From positions 186,001 through 250,000 of the forward strand of contig NZ_CALWJM010000001.1 of NCBI RefSeq assembly GCF_944381005.1: a stretch of 64,000 nucleotides of DNA, written 5' to 3'. The DNA comes from an uncultured Butyricicoccus sp. Its GTDB lineage: Bacteria; Bacillota; Clostridia; Oscillospirales; Butyricicoccaceae. Below, piece by piece: positions 50,678 to 59,099 of the stretch. The first letter of the stretch is position 1, and every line of letters begins with the position of its first letter. The translations under genes and the position numbers were made by a program. A model generated the notes under the pieces. The model was not told the origin of the DNA. It did no database searches and was given only the letters and a program-made list of their open reading frames with translations.

Positions 50678-51781
50678 ATGTTCAAATTTTTGCACCTCGC
50701 CGACCTGCACCTCGGCGCGTGCTTTGATATGCTGCCGCCCGAAAAAGCCGAATCCGCACGCGGCAAACAATTTGCCGCGCTCGAACATGCTGTGCGGGTT
50801 GCCGAACGCGAAACCGCACAAGCAATTTTGATTGCGGGTGACCTGTTCGATTCCCCCCAACCCTCTGCCACTCTGTTCTCCCGTGCCATGTCCATTTTAT
50901 CACAAGCACCTTGTCCGGTTTTCATTGCGCCGGGCAACCATGACTACATCGAGTCGGGTAGTCCCTATCTCACCACCGCTTTACCTGAAAACGTTCATGT
51001 TTTCACTTCCGACACTTTAGAGCCGATACATATTGGACAAGCGGCTACGGTTTGGGGTGCGGCGTTCCACAACCAAAGCGCATCCATCCCGCTCACGCAC
51101 CGCAATTTCTCTCGACCGCTCAACCTGTGTCTGGTACATACCGACCTCAAAACCGACGGCGGCTACAATCACTATTCTCCCGACCAAATCGCCCAAAGCG
51201 AATTTTCCTACCTGGCTGCCGGTCATAACCATGCACCAAGCGGCTTGCGGCGCGCAGGTGGTACGGTGTTCTGCTGTCCGGGCGGACTGTGTGCCCTGTC
51301 GGCGCGTGAGACTGGCCCCAAAGGGTTCTTGTTACTCGAAGCTGGCGACACCATCAAGGCTCAATTCATCGAATCCAAAGCCGTACAGTTCGCGCGCATT
51401 GAAATCGACCTCACCCCCATCCCATCCGATACCGGATTGCAAAAGGTGCTCATCGAACGGATTCCAAAAAATCACGACCGGGTTTGTGCTACGGTCGCGC
51501 TGGTTGGAGAACGCATCTATGAGCCAAATCTAACCGCCCTGCGGCGCGTGCTGACACAGGTATTTCTGGATTGCACTGTGACCGACGAAACCGTCCCCAA
51601 AAAACCGCTGTGGCGTTATTTGCAGCAAGATGACTTGCGCGGCGCGGTCAGCCGCCGGTATCGTGACCTGATTGAGTCCACCGAATCTCCGGAAGATAAG
51701 GAAATGTTAATGCTCTCGTTGCGCTATGCGCTTGCCGCCTTTGACGGCGACCCCCGCCCCGAAATAACAGCTGGAAAATAA
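50678..51781 (+). CDS. SbcD/YhaO-like metallophosphoesterase (DNA repair exonuclease)
   Basis: A 367-residue protein from the ATG at 50678 (MFKFLHLADLHLGACFD) after AAGGAGG. The Mre11-type phosphodiesterase core has D9/H11 (ADLHLG), D55 (AGDLFDS), N87/H88 (APGNHDY), CLVHTDL and LAAGHNH. The C-terminal part (about 270-367) is helical and charged. The organisation matches YhaO, the nuclease subunit normally encoded beside an SbcC-like ATPase (YhaN). Here the next gene is a MATE transporter and no ATPase gene is adjacent, so the partner is either elsewhere or absent. It has its own promoter and terminator. Confidence 0.85.
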   Translation: MFKFLHLADLHLGACFDMLPPEKAESARGKQFAALEHAVRVAERETAQAILIAGDLFDSPQPSATLFSRAMSILSQAPCPVFIAPGNHDYIESGSPYLTTALPENVHVFTSDTLEPIHIGQAATVWGAAFHNQSASIPLTHRNFSRPLNLCLVHTDLKTDGGYNHYSPDQIAQSEFSYLAAGHNHAPSGLRRAGGTVFCCPGGLCALSARETGPKGFLLLEAGDTIKAQFIESKAVQFARIEIDLTPIPSDTGLQKVLIERIPKNHDRVCATVALVGERIYEPNLTALRRVLTQVFLDCTVTDETVPKKPLWRYLQQDDLRGAVSRRYRDLIESTESPEDKEMLMLSLRYALAAFDGDPRPEITAGK

Positions 51782-51789
51782 ACTCCATT

Positions 51790-51817
51790 GCGCTCTGTCT
51801 GCTGACAGGGCGCTTTT
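51790..51817 (+). terminator. Terminator after the YhaO-like gene
   Basis: GCGCTCTGTC (51790-51799) pairs with GACAGGGCGC (51804-51813), one wobble, then TTTT. Confidence 0.75.
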
Positions 51818-51823
51818 CCATAT

Positions 51824-51852
51824 TTGGCATCTCTTGTGGATTGTGATATAAT
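51824..51852 (+). promoter_or_regulatory. Sigma-A promoter for the MATE transporter
   Basis: TTGGCA (51824-51829), 17-base spacer, TATAAT (51847-51852). Confidence 0.75.
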
Positions 51853-51888
51853 GCTGGTAAAAAATATCTGTTGAAATGGGGAATTGGA

Positions 51889-53247
51889 TTGACCGTCCAA
51901 AATGATTTTTCGCGCGGCAGCGTATCGGGCAACATTTTACGCCTTGCCGTTCCACTCATGCTGGCCCAGCTTGTAAATGTTCTATACAACGTCGTAGACC
52001 GCATCTTCATCGGCCATATCGGTGGCAGTACCTTACCGCTGACTGGTGTTGGACTGTGTATGCCGGTCATCACGGTGATTTCGGCGTTTTCTGGTTTGTT
52101 TGGTATGGGCGGTGCCCCCATCTGCTCCATTGCACGCGGGCAGGGTGATATGGAGGAGGCCGAGCAAGTGCAAAACACTTCCTTTGTGTTGCTCGTCGGC
52201 TGCGGCATCGTGCTGACCGTATTGGGTGAACTCTTCTTGCACCCGCTCTTGACCCTGTTTGGTGCCAGCGCCGACACGCTCCCTTATGCCGCAAGTTATC
52301 TGCGCATCTATCTGGCTGGCACAGTCTTTGTCATGATTTCTCTGGGTATGAATGCCTTCATCAACACACAGGGCTTTGCCAAAACAGGTATGTTGACCGT
52401 ATCCATCGGCGCCGTACTCAATCTGCTGCTTGACCCGTTATTCATCTTCGGGCTTGATATGGGGGTTTCGGGCGCAGCGCTTGCCACTGTGCTGTCACAG
52501 GCAGCTTCGGCAGTATGGGCGCTATGGTTCCTGTTCAGCCGCCGCGCGATTCTGCGCCTGCGCCCGCATACCTTCCGCTGGCAGTCTCACCGCGTAGCCC
52601 GTATCGTCGGTTTGGGTATGAGCAACTTTATTGCCCTTGGCACCAACGGTGTCGTGCAAATCGCCTGCAACTCTACCTTACAAACCTTTGGCGGTGACCT
52701 ATATGTAGGCGTGATGACCGTGCTCACCGCCATCCGTGAAGTTGTACAAATGCCCATCAGCGGCTTGACCAACGGTTCTCAGCCAGTTATCAGCTTCAAC
52801 TATGGTGCAAATGCTCCCGGTCGCGTCAAGCAAGCCATCCGCTTTTCCGTTATCGCGGGCATTGTCTATGCAACGCTGTGTTGGGCAGTCCTGTTCTTTT
52901 TCCCCGCACCGTTTGTGCGGCTGTTCAACGACGACCCCACGCTTGTCACGGCTGCTATCCCCGCCCTACATCTGTATTTCTTTGGCTATTTTATGATGTC
53001 GCTGCAATTTGCCGGGCAGTCGGTCTTTGTCGCGTTGGGGCGCTCCAAACAGGCCATCTTCTTTTCTCTGTTTCGCAAAATTATCATTGTTGTACCGCTC
53101 ACCCTGCTGCTCCCCTATATCGGCGGGCTGGGCACGACCGGTGTATTTCTCGCCGAAGCTGTCAGCAACTTCATTGGCGGCACCGCCTGTTTTCTGACCA
53201 TGTACTACACGGTCTATCGACGATTGGACGACCGCGCAAAGGCATAA
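51889..53247 (+). CDS. MATE-family efflux transporter
   Basis: A 452-residue protein with about twelve membrane segments in two homologous halves. It begins VQNDFSRGSVSGNILRLAVPLMLAQLVNVLYNVVDRIFIGHI (N-terminal MATE signature region) and has the second-half ISGLTNGSQPVISFNYGA. MATE proteins export cationic drugs or metabolites in exchange for Na+ or H+. TTG at 51889 is chosen because GGGGA lies six bases upstream; another in-frame TTG at 51871 has no ribosome binding site. It is monocistronic between a promoter and a bidirectional terminator. Substrate unknown. Confidence 0.93.
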   Translation: MTVQNDFSRGSVSGNILRLAVPLMLAQLVNVLYNVVDRIFIGHIGGSTLPLTGVGLCMPVITVISAFSGLFGMGGAPICSIARGQGDMEEAEQVQNTSFVLLVGCGIVLTVLGELFLHPLLTLFGASADTLPYAASYLRIYLAGTVFVMISLGMNAFINTQGFAKTGMLTVSIGAVLNLLLDPLFIFGLDMGVSGAALATVLSQAASAVWALWFLFSRRAILRLRPHTFRWQSHRVARIVGLGMSNFIALGTNGVVQIACNSTLQTFGGDLYVGVMTVLTAIREVVQMPISGLTNGSQPVISFNYGANAPGRVKQAIRFSVIAGIVYATLCWAVLFFFPAPFVRLFNDDPTLVTAAIPALHLYFFGYFMMSLQFAGQSVFVALGRSKQAIFFSLFRKIIIVVPLTLLLPYIGGLGTTGVFLAEAVSNFIGGTACFLTMYYTVYRRLDDRAKA

Positions 53248-53296
53248 AAAAGGAGCCGTTCCCACGAGAGGGAATACGGCTCCTTTTCTTTTTTGC
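53245..53296. terminator. Bidirectional terminator between the MATE gene and asp23
   Basis: An A-run, AAGGAGCCGT and TCCC on the left and GGGA and ACGGCTCCTT on the right form a long stem, followed by TTCTTTTTT. Confidence 0.9.
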
Positions 53297-53301
53297 ATCA
53301 C

Positions 53302-53715
53302 TTATGATTCGGCTGGTGCCAGAAAATCCTCCGTCTGCGGCTGTGGTGGTTCAAACGACACCCCACCTACAATGACATTGACCGCAGCCGTTTTCAATCC
53401 TGTCATGGATTCAATAGACGTTTTTGCCGCCTGTTGGACGGCCAGCGCTACTTCGCCCACGCTCTTACCAAACTGCACCAAAATGCTGATATCCACGCTG
53501 ACAGTGTTGCGCTCGCCAATCTGCACCTTGACCCCCTTACTCTGGGTCTTTTTACCCAAAAAGCTTGCAATTTCGGTGGTCAGCCCGGCAAACAGGCCAC
53601 CCACGCCCTCGGTCTCAGTTGCGGCAAATGCCGCAATGGAGGCCACAACATCCTCTGAAATTTTGATGGTGCCTTGGTCGCCCGCGGTCACCCAATACTC
53701 CTTATGGTCTGCCAT
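53302..53715 (-). CDS. Asp23/Gls24-family envelope stress response protein
   Basis: A 137-residue protein from the ATG at 53715 (MADHKEYWVTAGDQGTIKISEDVVASIAAFAATETEGV at its start). The Asp23 fold is shown by VQIGERNTVSVDISILVQFGKSVGEVALAVQQAAKTSIESMTGL. Asp23 proteins are membrane-associated cell envelope proteins, often attached through AmaP. In Clostridia one copy is usually encoded next to the spoIIIA operon, as here. AAAGGAGA ribosome binding site and its own promoter at 53769-53797. Confidence 0.93.
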   Translation of the reverse strand: MADHKEYWVTAGDQGTIKISEDVVASIAAFAATETEGVGGLFAGLTTEIASFLGKKTQSKGVKVQIGERNTVSVDISILVQFGKSVGEVALAVQQAAKTSIESMTGLKTAAVNVIVGGVSFEPPQPQTEDFLAPAES

Positions 53716-53768
53716 AAAACTGCCACTCTCCTTTGGCGAAAGGTTCAAAAAATACCGCTGTTTGGGTT

Positions 53769-53797
53769 ATTATAGCACAGTTCCCGGCAAAACACAA
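53769..53797 (-). promoter_or_regulatory. Sigma-A promoter for asp23
   Basis: On the minus strand TTGTGT (53792-53797), 17-base spacer, TATAAT (53769-53774). Confidence 0.6.
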
Positions 53798-53811
53798 GGA
53801 TATCTGCACAG

Positions 53812-54372
53812 TTAAGCCGCCTCAACAATTTTGATTTGGTCAGCCTGCGCGCCCGTCTCAGTCATGACGATATCACGCACCACAGCGGCATCCTGTTCGG
53901 CAAAACCGGCTTCGGGCGGCTGGATGATGACGTTGACCGCTTCGGCGCTGACAAACACGACTGCATCCGCATATCCCTTGGCTTTGATGAGACTTTCGAC
54001 GCGCGCTTCGGTCACAGAATCGTCGGCAAGCTGTGAAATCTGTCCGGCGGCATCCTCCTTGGTCTTTTCATCGGCTTTTTCATCTTGCAGACTGGTTTGC
54101 AAAATGCTGATGGCTTCGTCACGCGCCTGTTCCCGCGCCAAGCGCGACTGTGCAAAATAATCGCTTCCCGATGTTACAGTAACCTGCTCGGCCTGTGCGT
54201 CGTCTGTACTGCCGCTCTGCACCACCGATGCGCCGTTCAGTTCTGCATCGGTCTGCCCTGCCACCAGCAGTTCTTCGGGCGACTGCACATAGCTCCAGTT
54301 GAGATAAACCGCCGCGCACAACATTGCGCCAATCACGCCATAGACCACACCGCGTTTTTTGACTGTTGCCAT
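53812..54372 (-). CDS. spoIIIAH: Stage III sporulation protein AH
   Basis: A 186-residue protein with one N-terminal transmembrane helix (about residues 11-27), an acidic linker and a C-terminal ring-building YscJ/FliF-like domain (about 110-186) ending VVRDIVMTETGAQADQIKIVEA. SpoIIIAH sits in the mother-cell membrane and binds SpoIIQ across the intermembrane space, forming the channel that feeds the forespore. The ATG at 54372 follows AAGGAGGA. It is the last spoIIIA gene and no terminator is evident before asp23. Confidence 0.9.
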   Translation of the reverse strand: MATVKKRGVVYGVIGAMLCAAVYLNWSYVQSPEELLVAGQTDAELNGASVVQSGSTDDAQAEQVTVTSGSDYFAQSRLAREQARDEAISILQTSLQDEKADEKTKEDAAGQISQLADDSVTEARVESLIKAKGYADAVVFVSAEAVNVIIQPPEAGFAEQDAAVVRDIVMTETGAQADQIKIVEAA

Positions 54373-54389
54373 AAAAATTGTCCTCCTTT

Positions 54390-54938
54390 TCATTGTCCCA
54401 TCTGAATGACCGAAATCCGGTCAGCCCCCAAACCACACACCGCACTGACCGCTTGCGTCACCGCAAGCTGCACCGCATGACTGCCCGCGCCGTCGCATAA
54501 CACCACCGCCCCGCGAAAGGTCGGGCAGGTCTGTTTCAGGCGCACCGGCTGCTCTCCGTAGCTTCCATCCGACACCGTAGACAGCGTACTTTCATACGAG
54601 CCGTTCTGTTCCCCCGATGCCGACTGCCGCACATTGGACGCATAAACCGCTTCGCCGGTCTGCTCCAGCGATAACATCAGCTCCACCCGTCCCACCCCCG
54701 CAATCTGTGCCAGCTTGCTCTCCAGTTCATCCTCAAACGCCGCCAAGTCAAATGCTGCCTGTTCGGTGCCGTCGGGTACGCTTTGTTCCTGCTCCGGTCG
54801 GTCACGCGCCCCTCCCCCCGCATATAAAAGCAAAATCCCAACCAACAGCACGATAAGCGCATATTTATATTTGCCGATTTTGGGCACAAGCCCATTGAGT
54901 CCCGCCTGGACAGCGGTTTTTACTCGGTCCAGTTCCAT
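54390..54938 (-). CDS. spoIIIAG: Stage III sporulation protein AG
   Basis: A 182-residue protein starting MELDRVKTAVQAGLNGLVPKI, with a transmembrane helix (about 26-42) and an extracytoplasmic ring-building domain. VELMLSLEQTGEAVYASN and RGAVVLCDGAGSHAVQLAVTQAVSAVCGL are typical SpoIIIAG segments. SpoIIIAG forms a large ring in the feeding-tube complex. AAAGGAG ribosome binding site; it overlaps spoIIIAF by 19 bases and lies 17 bases before spoIIIAH. Confidence 0.92.
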   Translation of the reverse strand: MELDRVKTAVQAGLNGLVPKIGKYKYALIVLLVGILLLYAGGGARDRPEQEQSVPDGTEQAAFDLAAFEDELESKLAQIAGVGRVELMLSLEQTGEAVYASNVRQSASGEQNGSYESTLSTVSDGSYGEQPVRLKQTCPTFRGAVVLCDGAGSHAVQLAVTQAVSAVCGLGADRISVIQMGQ

Positions 54939-55411
54939 GTTATAAGCTCCTTTGGTATCCCACATTCGGTCACCAGTATGGTTTCTATGGCCGTTTTGTC
55001 GTTCTGTTCCGCTTGCGACGCGGTCAGCGTCACCCCGGTCACCAGTGTGCGGCCATCCGCTTCACTGGTGGCAGTCAATTCTGCCTTGACTACCACACCC
55101 AGCGCCGCCGCGCGCTGTTCAATATACTGTTCCACTTGGCCAATGGCGGCTTGCGCCAACGCCTGCACACTCTGCGCCTGATATTGTGCGCTCTGCGCCT
55201 CGCCCGCCGCCACGGTCTGCCGAAACGACGCACCCAGTTTGGGCAAGCGCAAAGTGGACAGCGGCTCAAGCACCGCCAGCACCACAGCCAATCCACACGC
55301 CAGCCGCAACACTTCGCGCAGTGCGCTGCCGCGCGTGAGCGACAACGCTACGCCGCCGCACAGAGCAGCCGCTGCCACGCCGGTCAGCAGGGTTTGAAAT
55401 GTCTCTATCAT
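54920..55411 (-). CDS. spoIIIAF: Stage III sporulation protein AF
   Basis: A 163-residue protein with two N-terminal hydrophobic segments (about 8-26 and 36-50) and a C-terminal ring-building-like domain. Position between AE and AG, size and topology identify SpoIIIAF; the sequence itself is weakly conserved in this family. It is a membrane component of the mother cell-forespore feeding apparatus. ATGA overlap with spoIIIAE. Confidence 0.85.
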   Translation of the reverse strand: MIETFQTLLTGVAAAALCGGVALSLTRGSALREVLRLACGLAVVLAVLEPLSTLRLPKLGASFRQTVAAGEAQSAQYQAQSVQALAQAAIGQVEQYIEQRAAALGVVVKAELTATSEADGRTLVTGVTLTASQAEQNDKTAIETILVTECGIPKELITWNWTE

Positions 55412-56547
55412 ATTGGATTCACCAAGGTCACCGAAAAGACCAATTCAAAAAATAAAATTGCAGAGCATGTGCCCAGCATCCCCAGCATCAGCCCCATACT
55501 GTCACTGAGTCCGGCGACCAAACCGGACAGTGCATTGCCACAAACTGGGGTCAGCACTGCCGCACCCGCCTTGAAAAGTAAGTAATTGCAGCCCACCTTG
55601 ACAAACGGCACCACACACAACGCCGCAATGCACAACATGCCCATCACGCCTACTGTGTTGCGAATAAGCACGGCGCCTGCCAGCATGGACTCGGCCGCAT
55701 CCGAGATGATACCACCCACAACCGGCACCGAACCGGAAACGGCAAACTTCGCTGTTTTGACTGCGAGCGCGTCTGCACTGCCGCCGATGACCCCCGAAAT
55801 GGTCAGGTACGCAATGAACACGGTCAACGTCAGCTTCATGCTACCTGTGATGAGCCACTTAATAAACCCGGCGAGCTGTCCGAGCAGCCCGCCCCCCACC
55901 GCCGTGTTGACCGTCACAATCGCAATATATACCCCCACACCGGGCAGCAGCACCCCTGTCAGAAACCGTACCAGCAAATCAAACGAAAACATGGTCACGC
56001 CCTGCAACACGGTTGCCGCCGTGGGCGCACCGGTCATGGTCACTGCCCCCGCCATGACCGGCAGCATGGCCTTGGAAAAGGTGGATACTTCGTGCAAGGT
56101 ATCCTGACATAGCGTCATCATGCCCGACAAATCGGACAAAAACACGCCGGTCATCCCCAGTGCACCAGCCATCGTCACCACTGGCAACTCATTCCCGCCC
56201 GCAAATGCCCGCGCACTTTGCAGCAGCCCGCACACCACCGCCACAACCAACAACTTGCCCAGGCTGGACAGCGCCGACAGCCATGCCGACTGCCCATTCT
56301 GTACTGTATTGTCGAGCAGTTGCGCCGCCGCCTGCCCTACCCCGCCGTCTAATGTCACTCCGTCCATGCGCTGTGCTGCGTCGTGGGGCAATGCGTCGGT
56401 TAATACGTCGCTTTGAGTCTGTGCCTCGGCACGGGCTGCCTGTTCGGTTTGGTCTGCTGCACCCGCCAACCCGATACATAGTGCGATGCAGCCCGCCAAA
56501 CAAATCATCCATCTGCCCCAGCGGCACAGTCGTTTTTGCCATTTCAT
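55408..56547 (-). CDS. spoIIIAE: Stage III sporulation protein AE
   Basis: A 379-residue polytopic membrane protein. A signal-like N-terminus (residues 1-30) precedes an extracytoplasmic part and about eight membrane segments in the C-terminal two-thirds, for example VPVVGGIISDAAESMLAGAVLIRN. SpoIIIAE is the main polytopic component of the SpoIIIA complex, resembling export-apparatus proteins. GGAGGAAG directly precedes the ATG. It lies 32 bases after spoIIIAD. Confidence 0.93.
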   Translation of the reverse strand: MKWQKRLCRWGRWMICLAGCIALCIGLAGAADQTEQAARAEAQTQSDVLTDALPHDAAQRMDGVTLDGGVGQAAAQLLDNTVQNGQSAWLSALSSLGKLLVVAVVCGLLQSARAFAGGNELPVVTMAGALGMTGVFLSDLSGMMTLCQDTLHEVSTFSKAMLPVMAGAVTMTGAPTAATVLQGVTMFSFDLLVRFLTGVLLPGVGVYIAIVTVNTAVGGGLLGQLAGFIKWLITGSMKLTLTVFIAYLTISGVIGGSADALAVKTAKFAVSGSVPVVGGIISDAAESMLAGAVLIRNTVGVMGMLCIAALCVVPFVKVGCNYLLFKAGAAVLTPVCGNALSGLVAGLSDSMGLMLGMLGTCSAILFFELVFSVTLVNPI

Positions 56548-56579
56548 CTTCCTCCAGCCTTTCCACTATCCTGCTTCGC

Positions 56580-56972
56580 TCAGGCTATCATACGCGCCAC
56601 AAGTGACAACACATCTGTCAGCAACGGTAGGCAAACCACAATGGCTGCCGCTGTGCCCGCCAGTTCCAACTGTGCTGCGAGTGCTGCCTGTCCGGCATCC
56701 TGACACACCGCGCCCGCCAACCGTACAACAACTGCAATGCCCACCGCTTTGAGTACGGGCACATAAATGGTTTGTGCGCCGTCCAAAACGCCAAGCAAAC
56801 TGCGCGCTGCCGCCATGAGCTGCCGCACAGGTTCCAGCGTGCCCCACAACAAGTAAAGCGTACCCGCCAATCCGACCGCAAACGCCAATGCTGGGCTGTC
56901 CTTTTTGAGCACAAGCGCCAGCACTGCGGTCACAAGCGCTGCACCCACCAGCGCCATCATCTGCCCGCTCAA
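56580..56972 (-). CDS. spoIIIAD: Stage III sporulation protein AD
   Basis: A 130-residue membrane protein of the SpoIIIAC/AD family with four hydrophobic segments. The reading starts at TTG overlapping the stop of spoIIIAC; an ATG pair four codons later (MMALVGAALV) after GAGCGGG is an equally possible start. It is a small membrane subunit of the SpoIIIA complex, possibly analogous to export-gate proteins. Confidence 0.9.
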   Translation of the reverse strand: MSGQMMALVGAALVTAVLALVLKKDSPALAFAVGLAGTLYLLWGTLEPVRQLMAAARSLLGVLDGAQTIYVPVLKAVGIAVVVRLAGAVCQDAGQAALAAQLELAGTAAAIVVCLPLLTDVLSLVARMIA

Positions 56973-57163
56973 AACCCAAACACCGACTTCATCAGCGTGA
57001 ACAGATTGCTGATTTGCTGCACCAGCACCATCATCACCACAATCAATCCAGCAAGCGTGGTCATCATGGCCTGTTCCTCTCGCCCTGACCGGACAAGCAG
57101 CTGATTAAAGACCGCAACCAATATGCCAATGGCTGCAATCTTGAAAATCAAATCGACCTGCAT
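56969..57163 (-). CDS. spoIIIAC: Stage III sporulation protein AC
   Basis: A 64-residue protein with two transmembrane helices (MQVDLIFKIAAIGILVAVF and the GLIVVMMVLVQQISNLF region) and a polar RSGREEQ turn between them, which is highly typical of SpoIIIAC. It is a small membrane subunit of the feeding-tube complex. AGGAGGAG ribosome binding site; TTGA overlap with spoIIIAD. Confidence 0.93.
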   Translation of the reverse strand: MQVDLIFKIAAIGILVAVFNQLLVRSGREEQAMMTTLAGLIVVMMVLVQQISNLFTLMKSVFGF

Positions 57164-57176
57164 GGCACTCCTCCTG

Positions 57177-57695
57177 TCAAATCAGCATCAACACAACGAA
57201 GATACCGGCGGCAATACCGCAAGTACGATACACATTGCCATGCCGACGGTATTCCTCACACGCCTGCTGCCGGCAGCTTTCCAGCCGTGCGGCTGTGTAG
57301 CGCAGGCAGTCTAGCTGCTGACCGGCATCGTACCGCCCCAGAAATGCCGACGCATCGCGCAGCACGGCGGTGGCTTCCGGCCCCAAACACAGGTCATCCG
57401 ACAGGTCGCGCACCGTGCTGCTCCAGTGATAACCCAGCGACATGCCCGGCGCCTTATCCATGCGCTTACGCATCTCCCCAAACAACCGCCGCTGGTCGGG
57501 GTTGTCACTGTGCGCTAGACGGTCGAGCAGGTCGGGCAGCGGTGTATGTGGGCCTTCAATTTCGGCTTTCAAAAAGGCAACCGCGTCTAACATAGCGGAT
57601 AGTACGGTCAGGCGGCGGCGCAGCTTGCCGCGCGCCGCCATACCCAGTGTCGTACACGCGCCCACAATCAGGAGCGCACCCAGTGCGGTCATCAT
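57177..57695 (-). CDS. spoIIIAB: Stage III sporulation protein AB
   Basis: A 172-residue protein with an N-terminal hydrophobic segment and a C-terminal one (GIAAGIFVVLMLI), with a helical domain between them. It resembles GspF/type II secretion membrane proteins, as known for SpoIIIAB: LRRRLTVLSAMLDAVAFLKAEI and LGRYDAGQQLDCLRYTAARLE are typical. It probably docks the SpoIIIAA ATPase at the membrane. GGGAGG ribosome binding site, three bases after spoIIIAA. Confidence 0.92.
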   Translation of the reverse strand: MMTALGALLIVGACTTLGMAARGKLRRRLTVLSAMLDAVAFLKAEIEGPHTPLPDLLDRLAHSDNPDQRRLFGEMRKRMDKAPGMSLGYHWSSTVRDLSDDLCLGPEATAVLRDASAFLGRYDAGQQLDCLRYTAARLESCRQQACEEYRRHGNVYRTCGIAAGIFVVLMLI

Positions 57696-57698
57696 GGC

Positions 57699-58610
57699 TC
57701 ATCCCTCCCTTTCCAATGTTTGCACCCGTGCGTGTCGCCCATCAGCGCCTGTTGTCAACACGACCAGCCGTGTAAATGCCCCGCTTTGACACAGAGTACG
57801 GAAAAACGGTTTGTGTGCAAGTTCGTCTGTATTGGCTGCATGAATAGTCGCCAACACCGACACCCCACAGTTGACCGCATAGCGCACCGCCTCTAAATCC
57901 GCTGGGTCTGTTAATTCGTCGAGCGCTAGCACCCGCGGCGCCATCGTGCGCACAAGCTGCAATGCGCCCACCGCCTTAGGGCAGCCGTCCAGCACATCAC
58001 AAGTGCCCCCCAGTTCAAACTGAGGTACCCCGCCGCGCATGGCTGCCAATTCCCCGCGCTCATCAACCACGCCTACCCGAATGCCGCGCAGACTAATAAG
58101 CCGAATCAGGTCGCGTAAAAAGGTGGTCTTACCGCCGCCCGGTGGTGACAAAATCAGCGTACCGTGTACATGATTTCCGTCGCACAGTTCGCCCAGATAC
58201 GGTTTTGCCACGTCCTCCCACGCCCGCGCAATGCGCAGACATAGAGAAGATACCGTGCGGACACCGGACGGTACCCCATTCTCCAAACTCACCGTACCGC
58301 ACACACCCAACCGATGCCCGCCAGTCAACGGTAAATAACCCTGTCGAAGTGGTTCCGCATAGGTATGTACCGACCACCGACTGGCACGCGCCAGCGTTTC
58401 GCGCAGTTCCTCAGCGCGCAGCCGTAAACCGGCAATTTCGTGTTCCCGCCCGCTTGCGTACCAGTGCATGGGCTGTCCCGCCCGCAGGCGCAATTCTTCG
58501 GCACACGCCCGCACTTCATCGGGCAAATCCATCACCCGATTTTGCAGCGCGGGTGGCAGACAGGATACCGCCTGTGCATATGCCTGTAATCCTTTGTTTT
58601 TTTCGTCCAT
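57699..58610 (-). CDS. spoIIIAA: Stage III sporulation protein AA (ATPase)
   Basis: A 303-residue secretion-type ATPase. The N-terminal part includes YLPLTGGHRLGVCGTV. Walker A is SPPGGGKTTFLRDLIR, followed by VVDERGELAA and Walker B APRVLALDELTD; IHAANTDEL matches the His-box of traffic ATPases. SpoIIIAA powers the SpoIIIA apparatus connecting mother cell and forespore. It is the first gene of a complete AA-AH operon. A sigma-E promoter is expected upstream, but no clear match was found in the 80 bases before the start. AGGTGATG is the ribosome binding site. Confidence 0.95.
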   Translation of the reverse strand: MDEKNKGLQAYAQAVSCLPPALQNRVMDLPDEVRACAEELRLRAGQPMHWYASGREHEIAGLRLRAEELRETLARASRWSVHTYAEPLRQGYLPLTGGHRLGVCGTVSLENGVPSGVRTVSSLCLRIARAWEDVAKPYLGELCDGNHVHGTLILSPPGGGKTTFLRDLIRLISLRGIRVGVVDERGELAAMRGGVPQFELGGTCDVLDGCPKAVGALQLVRTMAPRVLALDELTDPADLEAVRYAVNCGVSVLATIHAANTDELAHKPFFRTLCQSGAFTRLVVLTTGADGRHARVQTLEREG

Positions 58611-58697
58611 TTCGCATCACCTGTCCCCAATCTATGCCCCATACCGCACGCGCAGAACGCCATGTTCAAAAGTTTTGAAAAAATCATTCGACCACTC

Positions 58698-58725
58698 TTG
58701 ACATTCTTTAGCGGAGTGCTATAAT
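58698..58725 (+). promoter_or_regulatory. Sigma-A promoter of the aromatic amino acid operon
   Basis: TTGACA (58698-58703), 16-base spacer, TATAAT (58720-58725). Confidence 0.8.
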
Positions 58726-58732
58726 AAAGACC

Positions 58733-59035
58733 GTATATTGAAAAAAGCGATGACCGAGGAAGTAGTTCTGTCACCCGCGCTTTTCAGGGAGTGTCCATCT
58801 CGACTGTAAGTGGACACAGGCGCCGACTGCACGAAGTTCCCTCATGAGCTGCAAAGCTGAACCTATTTCAGTAGGCTTTGCCGGGTCTCCCCCGTTAGCC
58901 GGATAGGATATACACTTTGTATCCGAATTTGAGTGCGGCGCACGTCTCTGTTTATATCTATGCGCCGAATGTGGGTGGTACCGCGGAATGTTTGTCTTTC
59001 GTCCCTGTTTTGTGTGTGGACGGAGGATTTTTTTT
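58733..59035 (+). promoter_or_regulatory. T-box leader ahead of aroF
   Basis: A roughly 300-base leader with T-box features. A stem I region ends GAAGTTCCCTCATGAGC (58833-58849), and the conserved T-box TGGGTGGTACCGCGG lies at 58972-58986. It is followed by a 10-bp terminator stem TCTTTCGTCC (58995-59004) and GGACGGAGGA (59018-59027), then eight T. Uncharged cognate tRNA should pair with the T-box and open the terminator, inducing the aro operon. The specifier may be TTC (Phe, 58837-58839) or GTT (Val, 58836-58838). Phe makes metabolic sense, but spacing from GAA favours the latter. Confidence 0.9.
58995..59035 (+). terminator. T-box-controlled terminator
   Basis: Ten-base-pair stem (58995-59004 with 59018-59027) followed by TTTTTTTT, 65 bases before aroF. 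Confidence 0.85.
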
Positions 59036-59099
59036 ATGCGCCCACACTCCCCTCTGTTATTTTATAATTTTACCGATATATCGAAAGGAAGATTGAACC

